Source of the DNA: CAVROT01 sp963722905
GTDB taxonomy: Bacteria > Pseudomonadota > Alphaproteobacteria > Rhodobacterales > Rhodobacteraceae
Length of the DNA stretch: 64,000 bases
Assembly: GCA_963722905.1 (NCBI GenBank)
Contig: CAVROT010000001.1
Coordinates: 62,001 to 126,000 of the forward strand
Direction: 5' to 3'
A program made the position numbers and the translations under genes. Shown here piece by piece: positions 26,338 through 35,107 of this stretch. Every line of letters begins with the position of its first letter. Positions within the stretch are counted from its first letter, which is position 1. The notes beneath the pieces are model-generated. The model was not told the origin of the DNA and did not search any database. It saw nothing but the letters and a program-made list of their open reading frames with translations.

Positions 26338-28266
26338 CTACCAGACGATGCGAGCGACGGCGTAGGACGCAAGTGAGATGTCTCCCTCGCCCAGCGGGGC
26401 GACCGCGTCCATCCACGCGGGATCGCCTGCCGCTTCGACGAATGAGTCCGCGTCCAGCGTCGCGATCCGGGCCGAGGGCGGCACGTCACCCCGCGCCACC
26501 GTGACGGTATCGCAGCCCGGATTGGCCAGCCACAGCTCGGTCCGCCCGTCCCGCCGCGCAGCCAGTCCGCGGACAGGACCGGCCTCCACGGGATGCAGGG
26601 CGCCGCCCCTCAGGCACGCCAGCCCCCGCAGGACGTGGTAGACCGGATAGAGGTCGCGTCCGTCCCCGTCATCGAACCATGGACGCGATCCGCCTCCCGG
26701 CACATGCACCGCCCCCGCGGCGCCGACGGGCGCCCCCAGCGCAATGGCCGTCGCACCGCCCAGCGCGAAGTCGGCGAAGTAGCCCAGCGCCCAGGCCGCG
26801 CCTATCAGACCCCGCTGCCGGGGATCCTCGCGGTTCATCGCCTGGCGGACGTTGTCGGGGTTCTCCTTCGGAGCGGAGCCATAGGGATTCATCCGCATCC
26901 CGATGGCCGACGGCCCCACGGCCCAGGGAGCACCGCCGGCGATTCCCGTCACGCTGCGGGCGATGGCGGGATAGGACTCGGCGCTTTCCATGGCCGACCG
27001 GTCGTCGCCGGCATGGACGAGGGGCGACGTGGTGAAACCTACGAGGTCCAGCGCGTCCGTCGGCGGGCGCTTGCGGTTCAGCTCGGTGAAGTAGCTGAAC
27101 ATTCCGCCGCCGATCCGTGCCTCCGGAAACGCGGCGCGCGCGGCGTCATAGAGCGCGCGGGCGTCGGGTGCCGGCGGGAAGGGCGTGCCCGGCAACGTGC
27201 ATTTCAGGTCCGACGCCGGTGAGACCGACACGACGTGGAACCCCATGCCGGCAGCCATGCGCCCCAGCGCCGCGATCTCCTCCACCGCTGCGTCGGTGTC
27301 TTCGGCGATCACGACGGCCTCCAGCCACGGCGCGGCGCCCATGGCGCTGGCAACCTCGACCCCCGCCGTCAGCGTCGCGGCGTCGTGATTCGCGCGCGGA
27401 TCGTGATGGAGGATCAGATGGGCGATGCCGATCCGCGACAGGAGGGGCAGCCGCTGCGCCGCATCCGACGTATCGGCCGGGTCCAGCCCCATCCCGAGGG
27501 GCGGCACAGTTCCCGCGGCGTCACCGAGGCGCAGCGTCGCCGCACCGTCCGCACCGGCGGCGTCCGCCGTGCCGGTGACGGTCACGGTGACCGATTGCGC
27601 CACTACCTCGCCGGGAGCAAGATCGTAGGGCCAGGGCCGCGCCAGGGGGCGAACGTAGGTCTTGTAGGAGGCGTCGGTCCAGTTGCGCTGGTCCTCCATC
27701 TCGTAGGTGTCGCCCTCCATGCGGCAGTCCACGGTCAGGCCCCCGGCCGCGTGGGTCAGCGCGCGCAGGTCCATCATCGGCTGCTTGGGGTCGATGACGT
27801 CGGGAAAGGCGGTATCTATGGCACGGCCGTCCACATGCTCCACTCGCGCGGGCGACCCGGCGAGGCCCGCTTCGTGCAGGACCACGAAGCCGGTGCGGTT
27901 GGTGCGGAATCCGCTTTCCGATGCGCCGCTGGCAGAGAAGGTCAGCGTTCCGCCGGCGGTCCCCTCGATGCGCGCGGTCCAGCCGAACGACTGGTCCGGA
28001 TCGCGCGCCGTCGCCTCGTAGGAAACGGCGAAACCTTCGCGGTCCCCCTCGATCAGCAGGTTGCGGATATCGGGTGTGTAGGTGCCCCAGTCGGGGTCGC
28101 GCACGATGAACGATACCGCGCGCAGGACCTCCACCCCGTGGAACCGGATGTAGCGCAGGTTGCCCGCCTCGAACTCGGCCGTCAGCGGGCCGGCGGTCAG
28201 GATGCGGGGCGGCGCCGCCGGCTCATCGGTGCCGTAGAGGCGGATCGATAGCGATGGGTCTGTCAT
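26338..28266 (-). CDS. apnL: putative D-apionate lactonase (ApnL family)
   Basis: A 642-aa cytoplasmic protein. The N-terminal LYGTDEP, AEFEAGNLRYIRFHGVEVLRA and the central MEGDTYEMEDQRNWTDASYKTY blocks match what I know of ApnL, the D-apionate lactonase of bacterial apiose catabolism, which opens D-apionolactone to D-apionate. The second half looks like a beta/alpha barrel with accessory domains. Start ATG 28266 has GAGGA close upstream and lies 11 nt after the permease stop region, so it is the last gene of the GntR-binding protein-ATPase-permease-ApnL operon. That context, an Rbs-type sugar importer, fits apiose or a related branched sugar. Identification is from remembered family patterns, so moderate confidence. 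Confidence 0.6.
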   Translation of the reverse strand: MTDPSLSIRLYGTDEPAAPPRILTAGPLTAEFEAGNLRYIRFHGVEVLRAVSFIVRDPDWGTYTPDIRNLLIEGDREGFAVSYEATARDPDQSFGWTARIEGTAGGTLTFSASGASESGFRTNRTGFVVLHEAGLAGSPARVEHVDGRAIDTAFPDVIDPKQPMMDLRALTHAAGGLTVDCRMEGDTYEMEDQRNWTDASYKTYVRPLARPWPYDLAPGEVVAQSVTVTVTGTADAAGADGAATLRLGDAAGTVPPLGMGLDPADTSDAAQRLPLLSRIGIAHLILHHDPRANHDAATLTAGVEVASAMGAAPWLEAVVIAEDTDAAVEEIAALGRMAAGMGFHVVSVSPASDLKCTLPGTPFPPAPDARALYDAARAAFPEARIGGGMFSYFTELNRKRPPTDALDLVGFTTSPLVHAGDDRSAMESAESYPAIARSVTGIAGGAPWAVGPSAIGMRMNPYGSAPKENPDNVRQAMNREDPRQRGLIGAAWALGYFADFALGGATAIALGAPVGAAGAVHVPGGGSRPWFDDGDGRDLYPVYHVLRGLACLRGGALHPVEAGPVRGLAARRDGRTELWLANPGCDTVTVARGDVPPSARIATLDADSFVEAAGDPAWMDAVAPLGEGDISLASYAVARIVW

Positions 28267-28276
28267 GTCGTCCTCG

Positions 28277-29248
28277 TCAGCCACGGTTCGAGCGCCAGTT
28301 GATCGCCCGCTCGGCCAGCAGGGCGATGATGATGATGCTGCCGATGGCGCTGCCCTGCCAGAACGGCGACACGCCCATCAGGTTCAGCCCGTTGCGGATC
28401 ATCACCATGATCAGGACCCCCATCAGCGTGCCGAAGATCGTGCCGCGCCCGCCATAGAGGCTGGCCCCGCCGATGACGACGGCGGCGATGGCGTCGAGCT
28501 CCCATTGATTGCCCGCCAGAGGGTCGGCCGACATGATCTGCGCGATGGAGAAGGTGATGGCCACCGCCGACAACGCGCCCGAGACGACGTAGGGCAGCAC
28601 CGAATAGAAGAGAACGTTCAGCCCGGCGGCCCGTGCCGCCTCGACGTTCGAGCCGATGGCGTAGATCGTGCGACCGCCCTTGGTCCGGGTGAGGTAGGCC
28701 CAGGCGGCGATGTAGAGCAGCACCAGGAAGATGACGTTGGCGGGGATCCCGAGCACGGTGGTGTAGACGATGTTGCCCAGTTCGGGCGGCATTCCCGACA
28801 GCGAGCGTTGCCCCGAGAAGATGTAGGCGAGGCTGCGCGCGATGGCCATGACGCCCAGCGTCACCACGAAGGGGGCGAGGCCGAAGACCGCGATCAGAAG
28901 GCCGGAGAAAAGGCCGATGGCCCCGCCCGCGGCGACAGCGAGCGGAATGGCCAGCGGGATCGGCAGGTCGCGCAGGAGCAGCGCCAGAACGATGCCCGAC
29001 AGGCCCGCGACGGCCCCGACGCTGAGGTCGATGCCGCCCGACAGGATCACGAACGTCATGCCAATCGCGACGATGCCGATGACGACGGACTGGTCGAGGA
29101 TGTTGAAGACGTTCCGTTCGGTCAGGAAGTAGGGCGACAGGAACGACAGGATCACCGCCAGCACGACGGCGAGGCCCAGCATCCGCACCTCCAGGCTGCG
29201 CGCGACGGCGCCCAGCGGGTTGGCGGCGGGTGCGGCGCTGTCTGACAT
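28277..29248 (-). CDS. sugar ABC transporter permease (RbsC type)
   Basis: A 323-aa CUT2 permease with about nine hydrophobic segments and the family blocks GMTFVILSGGIDLSVGAV and AAVVIGGASLYGGRGTI. Start ATG 29248 has AAGGACC upstream; the frame is open further but the extra 33 residues are not protein-like. It lies between the ATPase gene (222-nt gap, see repeat) and the ApnL-like gene (10-nt gap). Confidence 0.9.
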   Translation of the reverse strand: MSDSAAPAANPLGAVARSLEVRMLGLAVVLAVILSFLSPYFLTERNVFNILDQSVVIGIVAIGMTFVILSGGIDLSVGAVAGLSGIVLALLLRDLPIPLAIPLAVAAGGAIGLFSGLLIAVFGLAPFVVTLGVMAIARSLAYIFSGQRSLSGMPPELGNIVYTTVLGIPANVIFLVLLYIAAWAYLTRTKGGRTIYAIGSNVEAARAAGLNVLFYSVLPYVVSGALSAVAITFSIAQIMSADPLAGNQWELDAIAAVVIGGASLYGGRGTIFGTLMGVLIMVMIRNGLNLMGVSPFWQGSAIGSIIIIALLAERAINWRSNRG

Positions 29249-29441
29249 GGCGGTCGGTCCTTTCGTCGGGTCGGTGTGGCTGGGCCGGGCGGCGTCAGCC
29301 GGAGGGTGCGCTCCTGTCCGGAATGCGATCCGGTCTACCGGCGGCATTGCGGAGCGGAGCGGCGGCGTCGGTCAGCCGGTCGGCGGTGTCGGCATTGCTG
29401 TCGGTCCTCCCGGGGCGCTGTCAAGCATGGCGGTCGGTCCT
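29246..29441 (-). repeat. three copies of a ribosome-binding-site/start motif in the ATPase-permease gap
   Basis: A 16-nt string (plus-strand CATGGCGGTCGGTCCT) occurs exactly at 29246-29261 and 29426-29441, with a 13/16 copy at 29393-29408. On the minus strand each copy reads AGGACCGAC-N3-ATG, that is a Shine-Dalgarno plus start. Only the copy at 29248 starts the permease. The copy at 29428 opens an 18-codon frame and the copy at 29395 lies in frame with it. The 222-nt gap is unusually long for this tight operon. Confidence 0.6.
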
Positions 29442-29470
29442 CTCGATGGTGTCCCGGGGCAGGGCTGGCA

Positions 29471-31465
29471 TTAGTCTGCGCTCGTCAGGGTGCCGACCTG
29501 CGCGGCGATATCGGCGGGTTTGGGGCGCGGGGCCGAGAGGTCGAGCGTCAGTCCGATCCATCCCAGGTCGTGCCCCCGGCTGTCGGTCAGGGGCGTCAGC
29601 AACGTCGCCCGGCCCGCATCCTCGACGAAGCCGTCCGCGCGGGCGGCCAGAGCCTTGGGGATCGACGTGGCCGGGCCCGCGGTGGCCTGCCCCGGCGACA
29701 GCCCGGTGGCGGGCGCCTGCGGATGGGCGGCCGCGGCCAGGCAGATCAGCTCGTCCCCGTCGCGCAGGGTCCAGAAGGCGGCGGCGCTGTGGTCGGCGGC
29801 CAGACGCTCCAGCAGCGCCGCATTGCGTGCGGTGGACGTGCGGGGCGCGGCCAGCAGCGTCAGCTTCTCTTCGGTCAGCAGCGACGTGGGCAGGTCGGCG
29901 ATGGTCAGCCCGTCGCTGACGACGACGATGCGCTCGGTCAGGCCCAGCAGCTCCTCGAAGTCGGACGAGATGACGACGACGGCGACGCCGTCGTCCGCGA
30001 CGGCCTGGAGCATGCGGTAGATCGCGGTGCGGGTGCCGATGTCGACGCCCTTGGTCGGCTCGTCCAGGATCAGGATGCGGGGCTTCGTCAGCAGCCAACG
30101 GGCGATGACGATCTTCTGCTGCATTCCGCCCGAGAAGTTCAGCAGGCTGGTGTCCAGCCGATCGGCGGGCAGGCCGAGATCCGCGATCAGCCGGTCCATG
30201 TCGGCCCGCGCGGCGCCGAACCCGCGGCCGAACCCCCGGTGGCGCCCCATGTGGGCCAGCAGCAGGTTCTCGCGCACGGTGAGGTCCGGCACGATGCTCT
30301 GCGCGCGGCGGTCCTCGGCCACCATGCCGATGCCGGCGGCGATGGCGTCGGCCGGGCGGCGCGGCGCGACCTCGCGGCCCTCCACGCGGATGGTGCCGGC
30401 GTCGCGTCGGCGCAGGCCGAAGATCGCCTCGGCCGCCTCGGACCGCCCCGCGCCCACCAGGCCGCCCAGGCCCAGGATCTCGCCCCGCCGGACCGAGAAG
30501 GACACGTCGCGCACATGGGGCAGGGCGCGCAGGCCCGCGACTTCGAACATGGTCTCGCCGGGTTCGCGTCCCTCCGCCCGGGCGGCGAAGACGGTGCCGA
30601 TGTCGCGCCCGACCATGTGGCGGATGATGTCGTTCTGCGTGAGGTCCGACGTCGCGACGTCCTCGGCCACGGACCGGCCCTCGCGCAGGATCGTCACCCG
30701 GTCGGTGATCGCGAACACCTCCTCCAGCCGGTGCGACACGAAGGCCAGCGCGCGTCCGTCGTCCCTGAGGCGGGCCATGATGTCGTAGAGCCGGTCCACC
30801 TCTGTCGGGCTGAGCGACGCGGTGGGTTCGTCGAAGATCAGCAGGCTCGCGTCCAGCGCCAGCGCCTTGGCGATCTCGACCAGCTGGCGCTGCGCCGAGG
30901 ACAGGCGCCGGACCTCGGCCGTCAGTGGCAGTGCGTGCTCTCTGCCCAGACGGCCCAGGATCCCGGCGGCGCGGTCGCGCATGCCGCGCCACGACAGCCG
31001 CCCGGGCATCCCCAGCTCGGGCAGGAAGATGTTTTCCAGCACGGTCATGTCGGGGGCGAGGCTGGTCTCCTGCGCGACAAGGACGATGCCGGCGCGCAGG
31101 GCATCGCGTGTTGACTGCACCGCGAAGGGCGCGCCGCGATAGGTCATGTCGCCGGACGTGGGCGCGATATGTCCCGACACGATGCGCGACAGGGTGGACT
31201 TGCCCGCGCCGTTGGCGCCCAGCAGGCCGTGCACTTCGCCCGGCCGCAGGGTCAGCGACGCATCGACCAGCGCGCGGGTGCTGCCGAAGGACTTCGACAC
31301 GCCGCGCGCGGTCAGCATCGGGTCGTGGCGGTCGTCCGTGGCCGGAGGTACGGGCCGTGCGGCGGATGGTCCGCCGCCCGGGTGCGTGCCGTCGAAGGCG
31401 TCCGTCTCCCCTGCCACGGGATCGGCAGGGGCGGGGGGCACGCGGCCCTCTGCCCCGTCCGTCAT
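29471..31465 (-). CDS. sugar ABC transporter ATP-binding protein, two ABC domains plus C-terminal extension
   Basis: A 664-aa RbsA-like ATPase. Domain 1 has Walker A GANGAGKST and Walker B LLIFDEPTASLS with a weak signature (LSSAQRQL). Domain 2 has a degenerate P loop (GLVGAGRSE), signature FSGGMQQK and Walker B LILDEPTKGVD, as usual in this family. After the second domain there are about 126 extra residues (about 539-664) with a mixed alpha/beta pattern that could be GAF-like; RbsA proteins normally stop near 500 aa. An N-terminal low-complexity leader of about 50 aa precedes domain 1. I chose ATG 31465 (GAGG upstream); GTG 31483, overlapping the binding-protein stop as GTGA, is an alternative. 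Confidence 0.85.
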   Translation of the reverse strand: MTDGAEGRVPPAPADPVAGETDAFDGTHPGGGPSAARPVPPATDDRHDPMLTARGVSKSFGSTRALVDASLTLRPGEVHGLLGANGAGKSTLSRIVSGHIAPTSGDMTYRGAPFAVQSTRDALRAGIVLVAQETSLAPDMTVLENIFLPELGMPGRLSWRGMRDRAAGILGRLGREHALPLTAEVRRLSSAQRQLVEIAKALALDASLLIFDEPTASLSPTEVDRLYDIMARLRDDGRALAFVSHRLEEVFAITDRVTILREGRSVAEDVATSDLTQNDIIRHMVGRDIGTVFAARAEGREPGETMFEVAGLRALPHVRDVSFSVRRGEILGLGGLVGAGRSEAAEAIFGLRRRDAGTIRVEGREVAPRRPADAIAAGIGMVAEDRRAQSIVPDLTVRENLLLAHMGRHRGFGRGFGAARADMDRLIADLGLPADRLDTSLLNFSGGMQQKIVIARWLLTKPRILILDEPTKGVDIGTRTAIYRMLQAVADDGVAVVVISSDFEELLGLTERIVVVSDGLTIADLPTSLLTEEKLTLLAAPRTSTARNAALLERLAADHSAAAFWTLRDGDELICLAAAAHPQAPATGLSPGQATAGPATSIPKALAARADGFVEDAGRATLLTPLTDSRGHDLGWIGLTLDLSAPRPKPADIAAQVGTLTSAD

Positions 31466-31479
31466 GGTACCCGCCTCGG

Positions 31480-32457
31480 TCACTCGATCTCGTTGGCGAA
31501 GACCGATTCCCTGATTGTCGGCAGCATGTCGTCGATGTTGTCTTTCGTGACGATGACGATGGGCACGAGGATCTCTTTCTCCGGCGTCTCGCCGTTCAGG
31601 TGCGCGATCAGGGCGCGGCCCGATTCCTCGCCCATCAGATAGGGCTGCTGCATGCCCGACACCACGATCTCGCCCGACTGGAGCAGCGGCACGAACTCGG
31701 GGATGCCGTCGAAGGCGCCGATCAGGATATCGCCCTCCATCCGCGCGGCCTTGATCGCCTGGAGCGCGCCCAGCGTCGGCTGGTCGGTCTGGATGAACAT
31801 GCCGGCCATCCCGGGGTTCGCCGTCAGCATGTCCTGGGTGAAGCGGAAGGTCTCGTCCGAGGTGTAGGTCTGCATCTGCTGCATCCCCGCCTCGGCGGTC
31901 ACGCCGCCCTCGGCCATGGCGTCCTTGAACCCCTTGGTGCGGGCCTGGCCGTTCAGCCGCGCCTGGCTGATGGCGACGATGCCGACGCTGCCGTCGCCCT
32001 TGTCCTCGGCCTTCATCGCGGCCGACAGCGCCTCGCCCACGCCGGCCGCGCCCTCGTAGTTGTCCGAGATGATGAAGGACACGTAGTCGCCGCCGTCGGT
32101 GCCGATGTCGGCGATGACGACCGGAATCCCGGCCTCCCCTGCCATTTCGAGGATCGCGGGCGCGGTGGAGCTGTCGGTCGGCGACAGGACGATCCCGGCC
32201 ACGCCGCGCGCGATGCTGTCCTGCGCGTTCTGCAGCTGCTTTTGCGGGTCGTTGGAGCTGTCGAGCGCGGCAAAGCCGTAGCCGGCCTCGGTCGCGACGT
32301 TCTCCACGCCCTTGGAGAGGTAGCGCCAGAACGGCAGGTTGAGGCCCGGCGTCATGTAGACGATCTCGCCCTCCTGCGCCGCGGCGGGCGCGGAAAGGCC
32401 CATGGCGGCGGCCGTGGTGGCTGCGGCGAGCGTCAGGAACGTGCGTCGTTGGGTCAT
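31480..32457 (-). CDS. sugar ABC transporter, periplasmic substrate-binding protein
   Basis: A 325-aa type-1 binding protein (RbsB family) with a signal peptide ending near APAAAQ. Typical blocks are IVYMTPGLNLPFWRYL at the mature start, GIVLSPTDSSTAP and PVVIADIGTDGGDYV. GGGAGGA precedes ATG 32457. It immediately follows the GntR gene and is the first structural gene of the operon. The ligand is unknown; the ApnL-like gene suggests apiose, apionate or a similar branched sugar acid. Confidence 0.88.
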   Translation of the reverse strand: MTQRRTFLTLAAATTAAAMGLSAPAAAQEGEIVYMTPGLNLPFWRYLSKGVENVATEAGYGFAALDSSNDPQKQLQNAQDSIARGVAGIVLSPTDSSTAPAILEMAGEAGIPVVIADIGTDGGDYVSFIISDNYEGAAGVGEALSAAMKAEDKGDGSVGIVAISQARLNGQARTKGFKDAMAEGGVTAEAGMQQMQTYTSDETFRFTQDMLTANPGMAGMFIQTDQPTLGALQAIKAARMEGDILIGAFDGIPEFVPLLQSGEIVVSGMQQPYLMGEESGRALIAHLNGETPEKEILVPIVIVTKDNIDDMLPTIRESVFANEIE

Positions 32458-32458
32458 G

Positions 32459-33277
32459 TCAGTCCTCCCTTGGGTGGGCGGGTTGGGTCCGCCCGGTTTG
32501 CTGGTTCGTCGTGTCGTCAGGCGCGCCGTCCTGCGCGAGGAGGCGCCGCGTGGTGTCGTAGATCCGTGTCTCGTGCACCGCGAAGGCGGCCGCGCAGGCG
32601 TCCGCATCATGGGCGGCCAGCGCGCCCGCGATGGCGCGGTGGTCCGCGATGCTGGTGGCGATGGCGCCGGGGCGGGCGACGGCGCGGCGGCGATGCTCCA
32701 GCAAGTAGGCGTAGAGTTCGGTCGCCATGTCGGCCAGCAGCCGGTTGCCGCAGGCGCGGTAGACCGTGACGTGGAACTCCCGGTCGCAGATGAGGAACCG
32801 GACGGGGTCGTCCGCGCAGTCGCGCTGCGCCGCGATGGACCGCTCGAGCGTCGCCAGTGTCTCGGCATCGATGGCCGGTGCGGCCAGCGCGGCGACCTGC
32901 GCCTCGATCAGCAGTCGGGCGGCGTGGACCTCATCGAGAGCGTAATCGGCGACGGCGCGGCGGGCAGGCATCTGCGCCCCGCCCGCCATGGCGCCGACGT
33001 CCGCGGTCGCGACGCTCGTGCGGGTGCCCTGTGCCACGGCCACAATGCCGCGTTCGGCGAGGATGGCGATGGCGCCGCGCACCGTCTCGCGGCTGACCGA
33101 CAGGGCGGCGGCCAGGTCGCGCTCGCCGGGCAGGGCGTCGCCGACCGACAGCACGCCCGAGCCGATGAGGACGGCGATCTTCTGCGCGATGAGCATGCGC
33201 ATCGTCTGGCGCGACAGGTCGCGCCGCTGCCCGACCTCGCGCGCGAGAAGGGTGGTGCTGGCCGCTCTGGTGCTCAC
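32459..33277 (-). CDS. GntR family regulator with FCD ligand-binding domain
   Basis: A 272-aa regulator. The N-terminal winged helix has the GntR pattern LPGERDLAAALSVSRETVR and GIVAVAQGTRTSV (residues about 40-85). The C-terminal part is an all-helical FCD domain with the metal/ligand residues D-H-H pattern (FLICDREFHVTVYRACGN, then DHRAIAGAL). Start GTG 33277. The gene abuts the binding-protein gene (1 nt between stop and ATG) and heads the operon. A perfect inverted repeat overlaps its own -10 element, so autorepression relieved by a sugar acid is likely. Confidence 0.88.
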   Translation of the reverse strand: MSTRAASTTLLAREVGQRRDLSRQTMRMLIAQKIAVLIGSGVLSVGDALPGERDLAAALSVSRETVRGAIAILAERGIVAVAQGTRTSVATADVGAMAGGAQMPARRAVADYALDEVHAARLLIEAQVAALAAPAIDAETLATLERSIAAQRDCADDPVRFLICDREFHVTVYRACGNRLLADMATELYAYLLEHRRRAVARPGAIATSIADHRAIAGALAAHDADACAAAFAVHETRIYDTTRRLLAQDGAPDDTTNQQTGRTQPAHPRED

Positions 33278-33287
33278 GTGTTCCCCG

Positions 33288-33335
33288 ACTGGTCCCGTTG
33301 CCGGACCAGTATCGGCGCGTGCGAAGCGATTGCAA
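33288..33335 (-). promoter_or_regulatory. GntR operon promoter with overlapping operator
   Basis: On the minus strand TTGCAA (33335-33330) and GATACT (33313-33308) with a 16-nt spacer form a good promoter. ACTGGT-N11-ACCAGT (33288-33310) overlaps the -10 element and start site. The arms extend to ACTGGTCC/GGACCAGT with a 7-nt centre, close to the TGGTC...GACCA pattern usual for FCD-type GntR operators. The same 23-nt layout occurs at 25126-25148. Confidence 0.7.
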
Positions 33336-33357
33336 GGCGGATCGCGGGTCGGTGCCG

Positions 33358-35034
33358 CTACCCGGCGCGGAAGCGGGGCATCAGGCGCAGCAGCTCGGCT
33401 GTATAATCGTGCCGCGGGTCCTCGAACAGTTGCTCGGTAGGCGCCACCTCGACCAGCTTGCCGCGGCGCAGGACGCCGACGCGGTCGCACATCTGGCGCA
33501 CGACGGGCAGGTCGTGGCTGATGAACAGCATCGTCAGGTTCAGCTGCGATTGCAGGTCCTTGAGGATGTTGAGGATCTGCGCCTGCACGCTGACGTCCAG
33601 CGCCGAGGTCGGTTCGTCGCAGATCAGGAACCGCGGCCGGGTCGCCAGCGCCCGCGCGATCGAGATACGCTGCCGCTGCCCGCCGCTGAACGAATGGGGA
33701 TGACGCCGTCCGGCCGCGGCGCCCAGGCCCACACCCTCCAGCAGCGCCGTGACCCGCTCGTTTATCTGCGCCGTCGTGAGGTCGGTCAGGTGATGCAGCG
33801 GCTCGGCCACGATGGCGTCGACGCGCATCCGGGGGTTCAGGCTGCTGAACGGATCCTGGAAGATCATCTGGATCTGGCGGCGGTAGGCATTCAGCGTGGC
33901 GGCATCGGCACCCCGGTGCACCGGCTGCCCGTCGAACAGGACCGTTCCGCCGTCCAGCGGATGCAGCGCCGCGATCATCCGCGCGATGGTCGACTTGCCT
34001 GAGCCGGATTCGCCCACCAGGCCGAAGACCTCTCCGGCGCGGATGTCGAAGCTCACGTCGTCCACGGCAGTGAAGTGCCGCCGGCGCGACGGGATCAGAC
34101 TGGCATGTTCGAGGAACCGCTTGGTGATGCCCTGCACCTGCACCAGCGGCCCGTCGCCCGCGGGCGCCGTCCAGCCGCCCGACAGCTCGCGCACGTCGAC
34201 CGTGGGCAGCGGGGTGCCGTAGGCGATGAGGGGAAACCGCTCCATCCGCAGGTCGGGGCGGGGGACGGCGGCGATCAGCGCCTTCGTGTAGGGGTGGTCC
34301 GGCGCGCCCAGCACCTTTTCCGTCGGCCCCGTCTCGACCACGGCGCCGCGGTACATCACCGTCACCACGTCCGTCACCTCGGCGATGACGCCCATGTCAT
34401 GCGTGATGAGGATGACGCCCACCTGCCGTTCGCGTGCGAGTTCCCGGATGAGGTCCAGAATTTGTGCCTGTATGGACACGTCGAGTGCGGTCGTCGGCTC
34501 GTCCGCTATGATGACCTGCGGATCGCTGCAAAGCGCCAGCGCGATGACCACGCGCTGCCGCATCCCGCCCGAGAACTGGTGCGGATACTGGTCGATCCGG
34601 GTGCCGGCGTCGGCGATGCCCACCCGGTCCAGCAACGCCTCGGCCCGCCGCCGCGCCTCGGCCTCGTCGATGCCCAGATGGTGGCGCATCGTCTCGGCGA
34701 TCTGCTGGCCGACGGTCAGCAGCGGATTGAGGGCGGTCAGCGGATCCTGGAAGATCATGCTGATCTCGGACCCGCGCAGGGACCGCATGGCGGCGCGGTC
34801 CAGACCGCCGATGGCCCGGTCGCGCAGCATGATCCGTCCGCCCGTGATGCCGCCCGGCGGGTCGATCAGCCCCATCACGGCCGCGCCTACGGTGGACTTG
34901 CCGGCGCCCGATTCGCCAACCAGACCGTGGATCTGCCCCGGCTCCACCACCAGATGCGCGCCCTCCACGGCCTGCACGGTCCCCCGCCGGGTGGGATAGG
35001 CGACGCCGAGATCGGTTATGGACAGCAGGGTCAT
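33358..35034 (-). CDS. dipeptide/oligopeptide ABC transporter, fused two-domain ATPase
   Basis: A 558-aa protein equal to DppD and DppF joined in one chain. Domain 1 has GESGAGKST, FSGGMRQR and VIIADEPTTALD; domain 2 has GESGSGKST, FSGGQRQR and LICDEPTSALD. Each is followed by the start of an oligopeptide-family C-terminal segment (DHPYTKALI and DPRHDYTAELL). GsiA-like fusions of this type power peptide, glutathione or nickel importers. ATG 35034 has only a weak AAGAAAC upstream. It is the last gene of the operon that begins at the binding-protein gene near 42 kb. Confidence 0.9.
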   Translation of the reverse strand: MTLLSITDLGVAYPTRRGTVQAVEGAHLVVEPGQIHGLVGESGAGKSTVGAAVMGLIDPPGGITGGRIMLRDRAIGGLDRAAMRSLRGSEISMIFQDPLTALNPLLTVGQQIAETMRHHLGIDEAEARRRAEALLDRVGIADAGTRIDQYPHQFSGGMRQRVVIALALCSDPQVIIADEPTTALDVSIQAQILDLIRELARERQVGVILITHDMGVIAEVTDVVTVMYRGAVVETGPTEKVLGAPDHPYTKALIAAVPRPDLRMERFPLIAYGTPLPTVDVRELSGGWTAPAGDGPLVQVQGITKRFLEHASLIPSRRRHFTAVDDVSFDIRAGEVFGLVGESGSGKSTIARMIAALHPLDGGTVLFDGQPVHRGADAATLNAYRRQIQMIFQDPFSSLNPRMRVDAIVAEPLHHLTDLTTAQINERVTALLEGVGLGAAAGRRHPHSFSGGQRQRISIARALATRPRFLICDEPTSALDVSVQAQILNILKDLQSQLNLTMLFISHDLPVVRQMCDRVGVLRRGKLVEVAPTEQLFEDPRHDYTAELLRLMPRFRAG

Positions 35035-35107
35035 TGTTTCTTCATCTTGGCGGACATATTGTCCGGGGCAAACGAGGAGAGCGTCATGACATTCGGACCA
35101 CCCATCA

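Noticed and set aside
29374..29428. 18-codon minus-strand ORF from ATG 29428
   Set aside because: It has a good ribosome-binding site but is very short and of low complexity; recorded only as part of the repeated start motif.
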